64,000 nucleotides of DNA from Methylorubrum suomiense (GTDB taxonomy: Bacteria; Pseudomonadota; Alphaproteobacteria; Rhizobiales; Beijerinckiaceae): assembly GCF_022179765.1 (NCBI RefSeq), contig NZ_BPRE01000006.1:276548-340547 (forward strand), in the 5' to 3' direction. The notes beneath the pieces are model-generated. The model saw only the letters and a program-made list of their open reading frames with translations, was not told the origin of the DNA and did not search any database. Positions 40,827 through 50,163 of the stretch are shown here, piece by piece. The first letter of the stretch is position 1, and each line of letters starts with the position of its first letter. The translations under genes were made by a program, and so were the position numbers.

Positions 40827-40848
40827 CCGGCCCGCCTGAGCGGGCCGG
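40827..40848 (-). terminator. Hairpin after rpsR
   Basis: Perfect 9-base arms CCGGCCCGC / GCGGGCCGG with a four-base loop lie about ten bases past the rpsR stop codon. No T-run follows, so it is more likely an attenuator or a 3' RNA-protecting hairpin that lowers expression of the DUF2232 gene relative to the ribosomal genes. Confidence 0.5.
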
Positions 40849-40857
40849 CGAAGAGTC

Positions 40858-41112
40858 CTACTTGATGACGTAGGGCAGCAGGCCGAGGAAGCGGGAGCGC
40901 TTGATCGCCTGGGCAAGCTCGCGCTGCTTCTTGGCCGAGACCGCCGTGATGCGCGACGGCACGATCTTGCCGCGCTCCGACACGTAGCGGGAGAGCAGCT
41001 TCACGTCCTTGTAGTCGATCTTCGGAGCATTCGCGCCCGAGAAGGGGCAGGTCTTGCGCCGACGGAAGAACGGACGACGGCCACCGCCGCCGCCACCAGC
41101 ACCGAAAGCCAT
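40858..41112 (-). CDS. rpsR: Ribosomal protein bS18
   Basis: Small-subunit protein of 84 residues with a Gly-rich start ([20 protein letters not shown]), the conserved core [19 protein letters not shown] and the end [15 protein letters not shown]. It pairs with bS6 on 16S rRNA. It begins just after the rpsF stop codon with two bases between, so the two are translated together. Confidence 0.98.
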   Translation of the reverse strand: MAFGAGGGGGGRRPFFRRRKTCPFSGANAPKIDYKDVKLLSRYVSERGKIVPSRITAVSAKKQRELAQAIKRSRFLGLLPYVIK

Positions 41113-41114
41113 GA

Positions 41115-41570
41115 TCAGTTCTCCCCGCCGAAGTTGCGCTCGGGCCGGTCGCCGCGATCGCCACGGTCACCGCCGAAGCCGCCGCCGAAATCGTCGTCGC
41201 GACGACGCGGACGGTCGCCGCGGTCACGATCCTTGCGGTCGTCGCGGTCACGCTTCTGCATCATCGCGGAAGGCTCGGCCTCCAGCTGCTCGACGCGGAC
41301 GGTCATGAAGCGCAGCACGTCCTCGGAGATCTGCATCTGGCGCTCCATCTCGGCCAGGGCGGCCGGAGGGGCGGAGATGTTGAGGAGCGTGAAATGCGCC
41401 TTGCGGTTCTTCTTGATGCGGTAGGCGAGGGACTTGACGCCCCAGGACTCGATCTTCTCGATCGTGCCGCCGCCCGCCTCGATGACACCCTTGTAGGTCT
41501 CGACCATGGTCTCGACCTGCTGGGACGTCACGTCCTGGCGCGCCAGGAAGACGTGCTCGTAGAGAGGCAT
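41115..41570 (-). CDS. rpsF: Ribosomal protein bS6
   Basis: Small-subunit protein of 151 residues. The core is [20 protein letters not shown]...[18 protein letters not shown]. The C-terminal extension (about 110-151) is unusually rich in Arg, Asp and Gly ([20 protein letters not shown]), as in other Hyphomicrobiales. AAGG precedes the ATG. In several bacteria the bS6:bS18 complex represses its own mRNA by binding a leader hairpin; two hairpins occur in the leader here. Confidence 0.98.
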   Translation of the reverse strand: MPLYEHVFLARQDVTSQQVETMVETYKGVIEAGGGTIEKIESWGVKSLAYRIKKNRKAHFTLLNISAPPAALAEMERQMQISEDVLRFMTVRVEQLEAEPSAMMQKRDRDDRKDRDRGDRPRRRDDDFGGGFGGDRGDRGDRPERNFGGEN

Positions 41571-41952
41571 TTTCGGGCCTTATCCAACGACAAAGGAGGC
41601 CCGCACCGCGGGTTCAGCGGAGTCGGGCCGGCTCAACTCGCATCCTCTCGGCGCCAAGCCCTTCGAGCCGTTGTGATGGCCCGAGCGGTTGATCGAAGGC
41701 GGAGACACGGGACGACGGGTCTTTTTGGAAGAACCCTGTGCCCAAAGAGAATGTCTCTTCATGGCACCGTCCGTTCAGCCCCCGGCCGGAGCGGATACGA
41801 AGGCCGGGCCTTTAGGGGGTTTTTGGCGCGAGGGCAAGAGCGAGCAGCTGGATCGAGATAAGGTAGGACAAAACCCGCTCGGCAACCGACGGTAACAACC
41901 ACTTCATCGATACTCGTTAGGCTCGACGAACCCCACCTGACGGGCGGATTCG
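41571..41952 (-). promoter_or_regulatory. Leader and promoter region of the rpsF operon, with two hairpins
   Basis: No gene is supported in these 382 bases. Reading on the minus strand, the leader forms an imperfect 20-base stem (41620-41639) and then a CCCGC-GGU-GCGGG hairpin (41600-41612) about 30 bases before the rpsF ATG. This is where a bS6:bS18 autoregulatory structure would be expected. I cannot confirm the consensus. No convincing -35/-10 pair was found. Confidence 0.35.
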
Positions 41953-42192
41953 ATGGCGGCACCCGATCTCAAGTCGTTGGCGAAACAGATTTCTGCGGAC
42001 GTTCTATCCGCCATGTCCATTGGCTTGACTGCGCCAATCACCATGATGATCCGCCACGAGCCCGGATCGAACATCTACTGCCTTGTTTGGGATGCAAGCA
42101 AGATCTACGCTTCGATGGTCGGCATATCGATATTTCTTGCTATTCTTATCGTCGGCCGCTTGCAAAAATGGAGAAATTTACAGAAATTATGA
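41953..42192 (+). CDS. Orphan small membrane protein in an AT-rich patch
   Basis: A 79-residue protein with a hydrophobic helix at about residues 50-66 (MVGISIFLAILIVGRL) ending in a basic tail (QKWRNLQKL), and a weakly hydrophobic segment before it. I do not recognise a family. The gene and the 150 bases after it are clearly less GC-rich than the surroundings (codons such as TCTGCG, ATATCGATA, AAAATTA), suggesting recent transfer. No clear ribosome site precedes the ATG. Confidence 0.5.
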   Translation: MAAPDLKSLAKQISADVLSAMSIGLTAPITMMIRHEPGSNIYCLVWDASKIYASMVGISIFLAILIVGRLQKWRNLQKL

Positions 42193-42581
42193 GTATTACT
42201 AAAATATATATTTCGATTATATCGAATTCATAGTGATATCATTATACTTTTATGCCACGTCATCGTTTCAATAAATCCAGCATCCCATCCTTTAGAATGA
42301 TGTCTCAGCTCATAGATGCAACGCATTTGATCAATTGCGAAGGTGGTTTGTATCGTGCGAAGTCGGGCTGCCAGCCTTTCGAAACATCGGGTTCGGCTTC
42401 AAGCACCCCTCCGGGCTCGCCTTCACCCCCCTCTGCATTTGAGATGCCGATACATGGGTTCGCGCTTTGCCACGGACGGGCGGCGCGGAACTGATCTCGC
42501 TCCCGCCGAAACTTCCGCCGGGCAAGCGGCGAGGCAAGGCGCATGAAAACTCTGATCGCCAGGCCCCGCTCTCAGGGCTGT
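42193..42581. other. AT-rich intergenic stretch with small palindromes
   Basis: No convincing gene in 389 bases. The first 150 bases are very AT-rich and contain TTCGAT-TAT-ATCGAA (42212-42226) and TGATATCA (42234-42241). The remainder returns to high GC and has only weak frames without ribosome sites. The palindromes could be protein-binding sites or the tail of an acquired segment. Confidence 0.5.
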
Positions 42582-42956
42582 CTATTTCAGCGAGCCGGCG
42601 ATCGCCTGCTGAATTCCCAAAATATCGGCGCCGCGCTTGAGCGTGCGCTGGATCGGGTCGGGCCGCCCCGAAACCCAGATCTTCAGCTCGGAATCCATGT
42701 CGAAGCTGCCCGCCGTCTCCACCGAGAAGGAGGTGATGGCGCGGTAGGGGACCGTCAGGTACTCGACCTTGCGGCCGGTGACGCCCTGGCGGTCGACGAG
42801 GATCAGGCGGCGATCGGTGAAGACTATGAGGTCGCGGATGACCTTGAAGGCGACGCGCACGCTCTCGCCCGGTGCGAGCACGCCCGCGAGCTGCTGATCG
42901 ACCTCGCCGGCCGCGAGATCGCTGCCATGCCCGAGCAACCCGTCGAGTAGACCCAT
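42582..42956 (-). CDS. Bacterial PH-domain protein (bPH_1/YokE type)
   Basis: A 124-residue protein starting MGLLDGLLGHGSDL, consisting of one bacterial pleckstrin-homology domain: LAPGESVRVAFKVIRDLIVFTDRRLILVD, then VEYLTVPYRAITSFSVETAG and ELKIWVSG. GGAGG lies seven bases before the ATG at 42956. Members of this family oligomerise in crystals; their role is unknown. It lies downstream of the ABC ATPase on the same strand, separated by 126 bases. Confidence 0.88.
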   Translation of the reverse strand: MGLLDGLLGHGSDLAAGEVDQQLAGVLAPGESVRVAFKVIRDLIVFTDRRLILVDRQGVTGRKVEYLTVPYRAITSFSVETAGSFDMDSELKIWVSGRPDPIQRTLKRGADILGIQQAIAGSLK

Positions 42957-43082
42957 CGTCGTCACCTCCCTGTGGCGCCCGGCGGATCCGACCGCGGGCG
43001 ATCCGCCGGGATGTGGGAACGGCTGCGCTCGCGCGCGAGGGGTATGGCGCGCCGCGGCGCGAGCGGCGAGCGATCCTCGCCT

Positions 43083-43766
43083 TCACACCGCGGCCGGCTG
43101 CTCGATCCGGCCGGCGCGCAGGGACACGGTGCGGTCGCACAGGCGAGCGAGGCCGGGATCGTGGGTGACGAGGACGAGCGTCGCCCCGCGGTCGCGCTTC
43201 AGGCCGAACAGGAGCTCGACGATCTGGCGACCGGTGGCCTCGTCGAGATTGCCTGTGGGCTCGTCGGCCACCAGGATCGCCGGATCGGGGGCGAGCGCCC
43301 GGGCGATGGCGACGCGCTGCTGCTCGCCGCCGGAGAGCTGCGCCGGGTAGTGGCGCAGGCGATGGCCGAGCCCCACCGCCTCCAGCTCCGCCGCCGCCCG
43401 CCCATGCGGGTCGGGCGCATTCGCCAATTCCAGCGGCAGGGCCACGTTCTCCAGGGCGGTCATGGTCGGCACGAGGTGGAAGGCCTGGAACACGATGCCG
43501 ATGTTGCGCCCGCGGAAACGGGCCAGGCCGTCCTCGTCGAGGCCGGAGAGATCGGTATCCGCGATGGTGACGCGGCCGGAATCCGGCCGTTCGAGCCCGG
43601 CCATCACCGTGAGCAGCGTCGACTTGCCCGAGCCCGAGGGGCCGACGAGCCCGACCGCCTCGCCCCGCTCGACATCCAGCGAGATGCCGCGCAACACGTG
43701 GACCCGGGCGGGGCCGCGGCCGAGACTCAACTCGATCTGCGACAGGGAGACGGCCTTGTTCGACAT
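43083..43766 (-). CDS. ABC transporter ATP-binding protein (YbbA/LolD type)
   Basis: A 227-residue ATPase with Walker A GPSGSGKST, signature LSGGEQQRVAIARAL, Walker B ILVADEPTGNLD and switch His in LVTHDP. Sequence and divergent placement opposite tesA match YbbA, the ATPase of the YbbAP system. Normally the permease gene (ybbP) follows directly. Here the next gene on the strand is a PH-domain protein and no permease is visible in the window, so it must be encoded elsewhere or the ATPase pairs with another permease. Confidence 0.92.
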   Translation of the reverse strand: MSNKAVSLSQIELSLGRGPARVHVLRGISLDVERGEAVGLVGPSGSGKSTLLTVMAGLERPDSGRVTIADTDLSGLDEDGLARFRGRNIGIVFQAFHLVPTMTALENVALPLELANAPDPHGRAAAELEAVGLGHRLRHYPAQLSGGEQQRVAIARALAPDPAILVADEPTGNLDEATGRQIVELLFGLKRDRGATLVLVTHDPGLARLCDRTVSLRAGRIEQPAAV

Positions 43767-43985
43767 CGGAGAGGGACCGATCTTGGATCGAGGACGGACG
43801 GGACCGAACGGGGGACGGCGGCCTTGCGCAGCGCGAACGACACCCGGAACGCGGCGGGCAGGGGCTTTCCGTCCCGGCTCGGCCGGGTTCTGTTTTCGGG
43901 GCGGCTTGTCCCACGGACGCGCCGGGCGCGCGAGACCGTGCGCGGGCTCGATATGGGGGGCCTGCGGGGCTTACGAAGGGTCGCC

Positions 43986-44621
43986 ATGATGGTCTTGCTC
44001 GCCGCAGCCGCGCTCGGTGCCCCGGCCGCCCGGGCGGCCGAGCCGCCGCTCAAGCTCGTCGCGCTGGGCGACAGCCTCACGGCGGGCTACCGCCTGCCCG
44101 CCGACGCGGCCTTTCCCGCCGTGCTGGAGCGGGCGCTGAAGGCGAAGGGCCGCGCCGTCGAGATCGCCAATGCGGGCGTCTCCGGCGACACCACCACGGG
44201 CGGGCTCGACCGGCTCGACTGGTCCGTGCCCGACGGGACAGACGGCGTGATCCTCGAACTCGGCGCCAACGACATGCTGCGCGGGACCGACCCGGCGGTC
44301 GCCCGCAAGGCGCTGGAGACCATCGTGGCTCGGTTGAAGGAGCGCGGGATCCCGGTCCTGCTCGCCGGAATGCTGGCCGCGCCGAATCTCGGCACCGACT
44401 ACCGCGCCCGGTTCGACGCGATCTATCCCGATCTCGCCAAGGCGCACGGCCTCGTCCTCTACCCCTTCTTCCTCGAAGGCGTGACGGGCAACCGCGCCCA
44501 CACCATGGAGGACGGGCTGCACCCGAACGCCAAGGGCGTCGAGACGGTGGTGGCCGGCATCCTGCCCACGGTCGAGACCTTCCTGGATCGGCTGAAGCCG
44601 CGCGGAAACGGAGGACGCTGA
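43986..44621 (+). CDS. tesA: TesA-like arylesterase/thioesterase I (SGNH hydrolase)
   Basis: A 211-residue periplasmic esterase. The signal peptide is MMVLLAAAALGAPAARA. The SGNH blocks are visible: Ser in VALGDSLTAGY, Gly in AGVSGDTT, Asn in LELGANDMLRG and Asp/His in MEDGLHPNAKG. It hydrolyses acyl esters or thioesters; the physiological substrate is not clear. GAAGGG lies before the ATG at 43986; an in-frame ATG at 43953 would lengthen the signal sequence. Only four bases separate it from thpR, so they are one operon. Confidence 0.93.
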   Translation: MMVLLAAAALGAPAARAAEPPLKLVALGDSLTAGYRLPADAAFPAVLERALKAKGRAVEIANAGVSGDTTTGGLDRLDWSVPDGTDGVILELGANDMLRGTDPAVARKALETIVARLKERGIPVLLAGMLAAPNLGTDYRARFDAIYPDLAKAHGLVLYPFFLEGVTGNRAHTMEDGLHPNAKGVETVVAGILPTVETFLDRLKPRGNGGR

Positions 44622-44625
44622 GGCG

Positions 44626-45207
44626 ATGCCGCGCCTGTTCACCGGTCTCGAGATCCCGTCCGGGATCGCCGAGCGCCTGACCCTGTTCCGCGGCGGCCTG
44701 CCCGGTGCCCGCTGGGTCGAGCCATCGGATTACCACATCACCCTGCGCTTCCTCGGCGAGGTCGACGGCAGGCTCGCGGCCGACCTCGACGCGGGCCTCG
44801 CCGAGGCCCGCGCCCGCGCCCCCCTGACCGTGACCCTCGACGGGCTGGCCAGCTTCGGCGGCGACCGGCCGCGGGCGGTCATCGCCTCGGTGCGGCTCAC
44901 GCCGGACCTCGCCGACCTCAAGGAGGAGCACGAGCGTATCGCTCGCCGGGCCGGCGCGGAGCCGGAAAGCCGACGCTTCACGCCGCACGTGACGCTCGCC
45001 CGGCTCAACCGCGAGGCGGATGCCGGGGCGGTGGCGCGCTATCTCACCGAGGCGGGCGTGTTTGCGCCCCTCACCTTCACGGCCGAGCGGGCGGCGCTCT
45101 ACTCGGCCCGCACCTCGCGGGGCGGCGGACCCTACCTGGTCGAGGCGGCCTATCCCTTCGGGCTCGGCGACGGGCTCGGCGACGGGCTGGACGAGGATGA
45201 GGATTGA
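44626..45207 (+). CDS. thpR: ThpR, RNA 2',3'-cyclic phosphodiesterase
   Basis: A 193-residue 2H phosphoesterase (LigT-like). The two HxTx motifs are HITLRFLGEVD (about residue 38) and HVTLARLN (about 126), with the usual spacing. The family opens 2',3'-cyclic phosphates on RNA and can ligate tRNA halves in vitro. The C-terminus carries a short repeat (GLGDGLGDGLDEDED) not typical of the family. It begins four bases after tesA. Confidence 0.92.
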   Translation: MPRLFTGLEIPSGIAERLTLFRGGLPGARWVEPSDYHITLRFLGEVDGRLAADLDAGLAEARARAPLTVTLDGLASFGGDRPRAVIASVRLTPDLADLKEEHERIARRAGAEPESRRFTPHVTLARLNREADAGAVARYLTEAGVFAPLTFTAERAALYSARTSRGGGPYLVEAAYPFGLGDGLGDGLDEDED

Positions 45208-45319
45208 CATCCGATCGAGCGGGTCAGGCGCGGGACCGTTTTCGACGCCTCGCAGGCCCGACTAAGGTTCGCTCCGCAGGTGTCCCATGGGGTAGGAACG
45301 AAGACCGCCCCCGCCCGAA

Positions 45320-47515
45320 TCAAACGACCGGCAACTCGATCCGGCACCGCACGCCGTCCGGCTCGAAGGCGTAATCCGTACGTCCGCCGAGGGCGTAGGC
45401 GAGCGCCTGCTCGATCAGTTCCCGGCCATAGCCACGCCGCGTGACGGTCTCCGGCGACACGGCCACGCCGGTTTCGATCCAGTTCAGAGCCAAGTGCCGG
45501 CCGCCGTCTGCTCCGATCAATTCCCAGGTCACGGAGAGGCGGCCGGTCTCGTCCTTCAGGGCGCCGTACTTGACCGCGTTGGTGGTCAGTTCGTGCAGGG
45601 CCAGGGCAAAATTCTGCACCTGTTGCGAGGTCAGCAACACGGCCGGTCCGTCGATGACGATGCGGTCGGGGGCGTTGTCGGCGTGTGCAGCGAGTTCTGC
45701 GCGCACCAGCGCCTCGACCGCGACGCTGTCGGACCCGCTCTGGCTCAGCAGGGATTGAGCCCGGCTCAGCGCCTTCAGCCGGACGAGGAAGCTCTCGGCG
45801 GACGAGCCCCGGCCCACGGTCCGGTTGGCCATCGAGGTGACGACACCGAGCAGGTTGCGCGATCGGTGCTGCAACTCGTTGACCAGAACCTCGAGGCGCG
45901 CCTGCAGCATGCGCCGTTCGTTGACATCGATGTTGACGCCCGCCCATTTGCGGACCGTTCCATCATGGCGCGTGATCGGCACGACGCGAACGTTCGACCA
46001 GCGCCAGGACGCGGTCGCTGCGTGCCATAAGCGATATTCGGCATCGACCGGGCGCCCCGCGGCGACCGCCGCGCGCCACTTGCTCTCGGTCGCCGCCCGG
46101 TCATCGACGTGGATGGCGTCGAGCCAGCCAGTGCCTCGCCATTCGTCCAGGCACTGACCGGTGAAGGCGCGCCAGCCCGGACTGTCGGCAACGATGGACC
46201 CATCCGGCTCCGCCTCCCAACTGAACTGACCGAACCCCTCGACCAGCCCCCGGAACCGTTCCTCGCTCTCACGCAGCCGCTCCTCTCCGAGCCGTTCGGC
46301 CGTGACATCGAAGCTGACGCCATTGATGATCCAAGGCCGCTCCGACTCGGCACGGCCCCGCCAGCGCACCCAGCGTCCGCTGGTCGGGCCGCTGACAACC
46401 GCGAGCTGGCCATCGAACTCCTCGCCCACCGCGATGGCCCGCATGACCATCTCGGCCATCTCCGTCTGCCCCTGCGGGGACATCCGGTCCGTGAAATCGG
46501 TAAAGCTGCGCGGGCTCTCGGAGGGCGGGAAACCCCACAGCTCCATGAATGCGGCATCGCCCCAAGTGAGCTTGTTGTTCAGGTCCGAGCGCCACGTGCC
46601 CATTCGGCCGCCTGTGATCGCGACGCGGCGCAGCTCTTCGCTCTCACGAAGCGCGATCTCGGCTTGCTTGCGGGCATCGATGTCGATGTTGACCCCGGCC
46701 CATTTCTCGACTCGACCACTCGCGTTCACCACGGGAGCGGCGCGAACGTTCGTCCAGCGCCACGTGCCATCGGGTGCGCGTAAGCGGAATTCGGCATCCA
46801 TGAGGTCGCGCGCCGCGACCGCCTCTCGCCATTGCCGCTCGGCATGGACCCGGTCGTCGGGATGGATCGCGTCGAGCCAGCCGTAGCCGAGCCACTCCGT
46901 CAGCGTCTGGCCGGTATAGGCCCGCCAACTCGGACTGTCGGCGACGACGACGCCCTCGGCATCGGTCTCCCACTCGGCCTGTGCCCAGCCCCGGATCAGG
47001 AGGCGATGCCGCGCCTCGCTCGTGCGAAGGGCCTGCTCCGCCCAGCGCTGTGCCGTGGTCTCCTTCAGGCTCCAGAGGACGCCGGCGACCGCCCCGGTCT
47101 CGTCGCGGACCGGCGCATAATCCACATCGAACCAAGCCTCCCCCAACTGACCCTGCCGGAGCACGGGATAGGGCTGGCCCAGCAACCGCACCGATCGCCC
47201 GGCCATGCCGACCACGATATCGGCCTCGAAGACGTCACGCGCTCGGGCGAAGGTCTCGTAGGCCGACCGTCCCAGCGCCAGGGTGCGATGCTCCCGAAGC
47301 AGTTCGGTGAAACGATCGTTGTAGAGAAGGATCGCGTCCGGCCCCCAGACGAGGCTCGTCATGCTCGGCGACGCGAGCATGAGATCGACGATGGTCTTCA
47401 GGCTCTGCGGCCAGCGCAGGATCGGTCCTAGGGACGTCGATGCCCAGTCGAACGAGCGGATCCGCTCGGCCATCTCGCCGCCGCCGCAGGGCCAAGGAGT
47501 GCCGACCTGTGCCAT
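45320..47515 (-). CDS. Multi-PAS HWE-family sensor histidine kinase
   Basis: A 731-residue soluble kinase with four PAS domains (about residues 30-160, 165-285, 290-405 and 415-535), then an HWE-type kinase core: H-box NELQHRSRNLLGVV, N-box HELTTNAVKYGAL and the Trp-x-Glu motif in NWIETG, ending GYGRELIEQAL. The second and fourth PAS domains are close relatives (both contain VADSP-WRA-TGQ and GWLDAIH-DDR patterns), pointing to internal duplication. There are no membrane segments. GGAGCG precedes the ATG at 47515. No response regulator gene is adjacent, so it is an orphan kinase. Signal unknown. Confidence 0.92.
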   Translation of the reverse strand: MAQVGTPWPCGGGEMAERIRSFDWASTSLGPILRWPQSLKTIVDLMLASPSMTSLVWGPDAILLYNDRFTELLREHRTLALGRSAYETFARARDVFEADIVVGMAGRSVRLLGQPYPVLRQGQLGEAWFDVDYAPVRDETGAVAGVLWSLKETTAQRWAEQALRTSEARHRLLIRGWAQAEWETDAEGVVVADSPSWRAYTGQTLTEWLGYGWLDAIHPDDRVHAERQWREAVAARDLMDAEFRLRAPDGTWRWTNVRAAPVVNASGRVEKWAGVNIDIDARKQAEIALRESEELRRVAITGGRMGTWRSDLNNKLTWGDAAFMELWGFPPSESPRSFTDFTDRMSPQGQTEMAEMVMRAIAVGEEFDGQLAVVSGPTSGRWVRWRGRAESERPWIINGVSFDVTAERLGEERLRESEERFRGLVEGFGQFSWEAEPDGSIVADSPGWRAFTGQCLDEWRGTGWLDAIHVDDRAATESKWRAAVAAGRPVDAEYRLWHAATASWRWSNVRVVPITRHDGTVRKWAGVNIDVNERRMLQARLEVLVNELQHRSRNLLGVVTSMANRTVGRGSSAESFLVRLKALSRAQSLLSQSGSDSVAVEALVRAELAAHADNAPDRIVIDGPAVLLTSQQVQNFALALHELTTNAVKYGALKDETGRLSVTWELIGADGGRHLALNWIETGVAVSPETVTRRGYGRELIEQALAYALGGRTDYAFEPDGVRCRIELPVV

Positions 47516-47801
47516 CGCTCCACGGATAGGACGAGGCAACACGGGTCAATTGACCTAGGTAAGTTTCCCTCCAATTCGCTCGCCGAGCAGGAGGTCTGCT
47601 TGCTGCCCGGCCGGAGTCAGCTGCCGACCACCCTCGGCAGCGCTGCATAGGATCGACCGGATCGTGTTGTGACCCCAAGGCGGATCACCCGTCCCACCGA
47701 CCCGATCCCGTCAGCCCGAGGTGCCGCGCTCGGCGAGCCCTCCGTGGAGGCCCCGCCGACGCTGGATCCCGGAACGAGGAAGCCGGCAAGGACAGCAATT
47801 C

Positions 47802-48650
47802 TCAGGATGCGGCCGGAGGGGGCGCGGCCTCCTCGGCATCCGCCCAGCCGGTGCCGGTCCAGACCCGCACGGTGACGATCGCCCGCCCATCCTCGATGCG
47901 GATGCGGTTATACGCGTTCGGCTCGTTACCCCGCAGCCGCGTCGAGGTGGCCGAGCCGGCCTGGACGGCGAGCAGGCGGGTGCCGTGGGCGCGGGCGGTG
48001 CCGCGGTCGACGGCCTCCGAGTCCGGCTCGGCCCCGGTCTCGGGCGCCTCGACGAAGCGCGCATAGTGGCGGTGGAGATGGCCGGCGAGCGTCAGGCCGA
48101 CGCCGTGGCGGCGGAAGGCGTCGAGCGCCTCGTCCGCCCGGCCGACGAGGCGGGCCTCCGCGTCCCAGGGCGGCGGCATGAACGGGTGGTGGCCGACCAC
48201 GATGCGGAAGACCTGCCCGGGCAGGGCCGCGAGCCGCGCCTCGGTGCGGGCGATCTGGGAGCGGGTGATCTTGCCCTGCGACCAGTCGGTCTCCGGGGCC
48301 CAGGTCCGCACGGTGTTGAGACAGATGACCCCGATCTCGTCGTCGAGGAAGGTCGGCTCGGTCTCGGCGTGGATGAAGTTCCGGTAGCGGCGGAACGGGT
48401 GGAAGAAGCGCGAGAACAGCTTGAAATGGGCGATGTCGTGGTTGCCCGGCACCGCCACCCAGGGCGCCGAGAGCCGGGCCAGGAAGGCGCGGGCCTCGGC
48501 ATATTCCCGGCGCCTCGCGCGCATGGTGAAGTCGCCCGAGGCGATGATCAGGTCGGGCGGGGCGCGGTTCAGTTCGTCCACGAGCCCCTCGACCACGGCC
48601 GGGTCGGTGCGCCCGAAATGCAGGTCGGAGATATGCGCGATCCGCCTCAC
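47802..48650 (-). CDS. Calcineurin-like metallophosphoesterase
   Basis: A 282-residue enzyme with all metal motifs: [35 protein letters not shown] and LAGHLHRHY. It belongs to the cyclic nucleotide/DNA-repair-exonuclease-like metallophosphoesterases; the substrate is not evident. The GTG start overlaps the stop codon of the upstream lipid-kinase-like gene (GTGA), so the two are translationally coupled. That hints at a shared phospholipid or phosphate-ester pathway. Confidence 0.9.
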   Translation of the reverse strand: MRRIAHISDLHFGRTDPAVVEGLVDELNRAPPDLIIASGDFTMRARRREYAEARAFLARLSAPWVAVPGNHDIAHFKLFSRFFHPFRRYRNFIHAETEPTFLDDEIGVICLNTVRTWAPETDWSQGKITRSQIARTEARLAALPGQVFRIVVGHHPFMPPPWDAEARLVGRADEALDAFRRHGVGLTLAGHLHRHYARFVEAPETGAEPDSEAVDRGTARAHGTRLLAVQAGSATSTRLRGNEPNAYNRIRIEDGRAIVTVRVWTGTGWADAEEAAPPPAAS

Positions 48651-49585
48651 GGCCGGTTCTCCTCAGGGGTCATGGTCGGCACCGTGTCGGTCATTTCGGC
48701 GGGCACGATCACGGTGAGCGCACGGGGCCGCAGCCGGTAGCGCAGAGGCGAGGCGATCAATCGGATTTCTCCATCGTTCATCACCCGTAACGCTCGACGG
48801 CCCGCCGAGATCGCCAATCCCGAGGCCTCGTGCCGTTCCAGGCCCGGCACGCCGCGCCAGGTCCCGGTGGCGAAGCCGAGGGCCAGCCGCGCGAGGCGCC
48901 ACGGTGGCAGTCGGCGAGCGATGTAGAGCGTGAGCCGCCCGCCATCGACCCGTTCCCGTTCGAGGATTTTGCCGGGCGCCTCCGCGTAATCGTTGTTGAC
49001 GACGCAGAGCAGCCGCAGCCGCACCCGCTCGCGCCGCCCGCCGAGGGTGATCGTGCTGCGCAGGCGCGGATAGGGGCCGAGATGGCGCAGGGTCGCGAGG
49101 GCCAGGCGCAGGAGCCCGAGCGGGCCGAGGCGCCGCCCGCGTCGCCCCTCGCGGTGGCGGGCCATGCGCGCCGGCATGCCGATGACCGAATTGATGAGGA
49201 AGACCGCTCCGTTGACCTCGCCGACATCGACGGCGCGGGGCCGGCCCGTCCGCAGCAGGGCGATCGCCGCGTCGAGATCGCGCGGGATGCCGAGATCCTT
49301 AGCAAGCAGGTTCATGGTGCCGAGCGGCAGGATCGCGAGCGCCACGCCGGTGCCCGCCAGGATTCCGGCGGCGCAGTTGAGCGTGCCGTCCCCGCCCGCC
49401 ACGGCAACGACGGTGACGCCCTCGGACCGGGCGGCGCGCGTCAGGCGTTCGGGCAGGGGCAGGTCCGGATCGGGCTCGGGCGCGAGGTCGAGTCCCGCGG
49501 CGGCGAGCCGGGCGCGGATCGCCTCGGGGCTGAGCCCATCGTGGAACGAGCCCGACGCGGCGTTGGCGACGAGGGCGATGCGCAT
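48647..49585 (-). CDS. Diacylglycerol-kinase-family lipid kinase
   Basis: A 312-residue protein of the DAGK catalytic family (YegS/LCB5-like). The start [20 protein letters not shown] is followed by the nucleotide motif [15 protein letters not shown] and the [16 protein letters not shown] block. The C-terminal beta-sandwich has [19 protein letters not shown]. It phosphorylates a lipid, probably diacylglycerol or a related polar-lipid precursor, at the membrane surface. The frame stays open for more than 1.7 kb upstream, but the earlier part is unlike the family and overlaps other genes. It is coupled to the metallophosphoesterase gene by a GTGA overlap. Confidence 0.92.
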   Translation of the reverse strand: MRIALVANAASGSFHDGLSPEAIRARLAAAGLDLAPEPDPDLPLPERLTRAARSEGVTVVAVAGGDGTLNCAAGILAGTGVALAILPLGTMNLLAKDLGIPRDLDAAIALLRTGRPRAVDVGEVNGAVFLINSVIGMPARMARHREGRRGRRLGPLGLLRLALATLRHLGPYPRLRSTITLGGRRERVRLRLLCVVNNDYAEAPGKILERERVDGGRLTLYIARRLPPWRLARLALGFATGTWRGVPGLERHEASGLAISAGRRALRVMNDGEIRLIASPLRYRLRPRALTVIVPAEMTDTVPTMTPEENRP

Positions 49586-49659
49586 GGGGGAGGGGGTCCG
49601 GACGAGAGCGACGCCCGGACATGGCACAGGCCGTTCTCGGCCCTGTGACGGTGCGCTCT

Positions 49660-50163
49660 TCAGCCCCGCGGCGGTCGGCGCTCGACGATGCGCGCCTGGA
49701 ACCAATCCCGCAGCACTTCGCGCTCGTAGTAGAAGGTCTGCCCGGACGAGGAGCGGGCATAGCGCATCAGGAAGTTCAGGTCCGAGACCGTCTCCTCCGC
49801 CGCGAGCAGTGTGCGCCGGCCCTCCCGCAGGACGTAGGCCAAGCGGAAGCGCGGCGGGGTGACGTCGTTGACCACCCGGAGACCGAAGGGAACATTCGCC
49901 CCCGGCTGGTCGAACCCGGCAAGGTCGATGTCGAGCACGTCGATGTCGAGGCTCTGGCCCGGCCCCAGCACCCGGTTGCCCAGGCCCTCGAATAGGCGGC
50001 GCATCTCGGCCAGCGTCACCCGCAGGGACAGGCCGGACCCGAAGCGGTTCTCGGCATCGGTGTAGCGCTCGGGCGCGACGAAGCGGACCTGGACCTGCGC
50101 CAGGGCCGGAACCGGCGCGGCGAGCATCGCCGCGACGGCCACGGCTCCGAGCCATCGCCTCAT
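49660..50163 (-). CDS. Secreted DUF3016 protein
   Basis: A 167-residue exported protein. The signal peptide is about residues 1-22 (AVAVAAMLAAPVPALAQ). The mature domain resembles DUF3016: VRFVAPERYTDAENRFG, LDIDVLDIDLAGF and a PPRFRLAYVLREG strand near the end. The function is unknown; periplasmic location is expected. Its ATG overlaps the stop codon of the preceding 71-residue gene (ATGA). Confidence 0.82.
   Translation of the reverse strand: MRRWLGAVAVAAMLAAPVPALAQVQVRFVAPERYTDAENRFGSGLSLRVTLAEMRRLFEGLGNRVLGPGQSLDIDVLDIDLAGFDQPGANVPFGLRVVNDVTPPRFRLAYVLREGRRTLLAAEETVSDLNFLMRYARSSSGQTFYYEREVLRDWFQARIVERRPPRG

Noticed and set aside
42252..42494. 80-residue plus-strand frame in the AT-rich patch
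   Set aside because: Crosses the sharp composition change, has no ribosome site and no coherent protein features.
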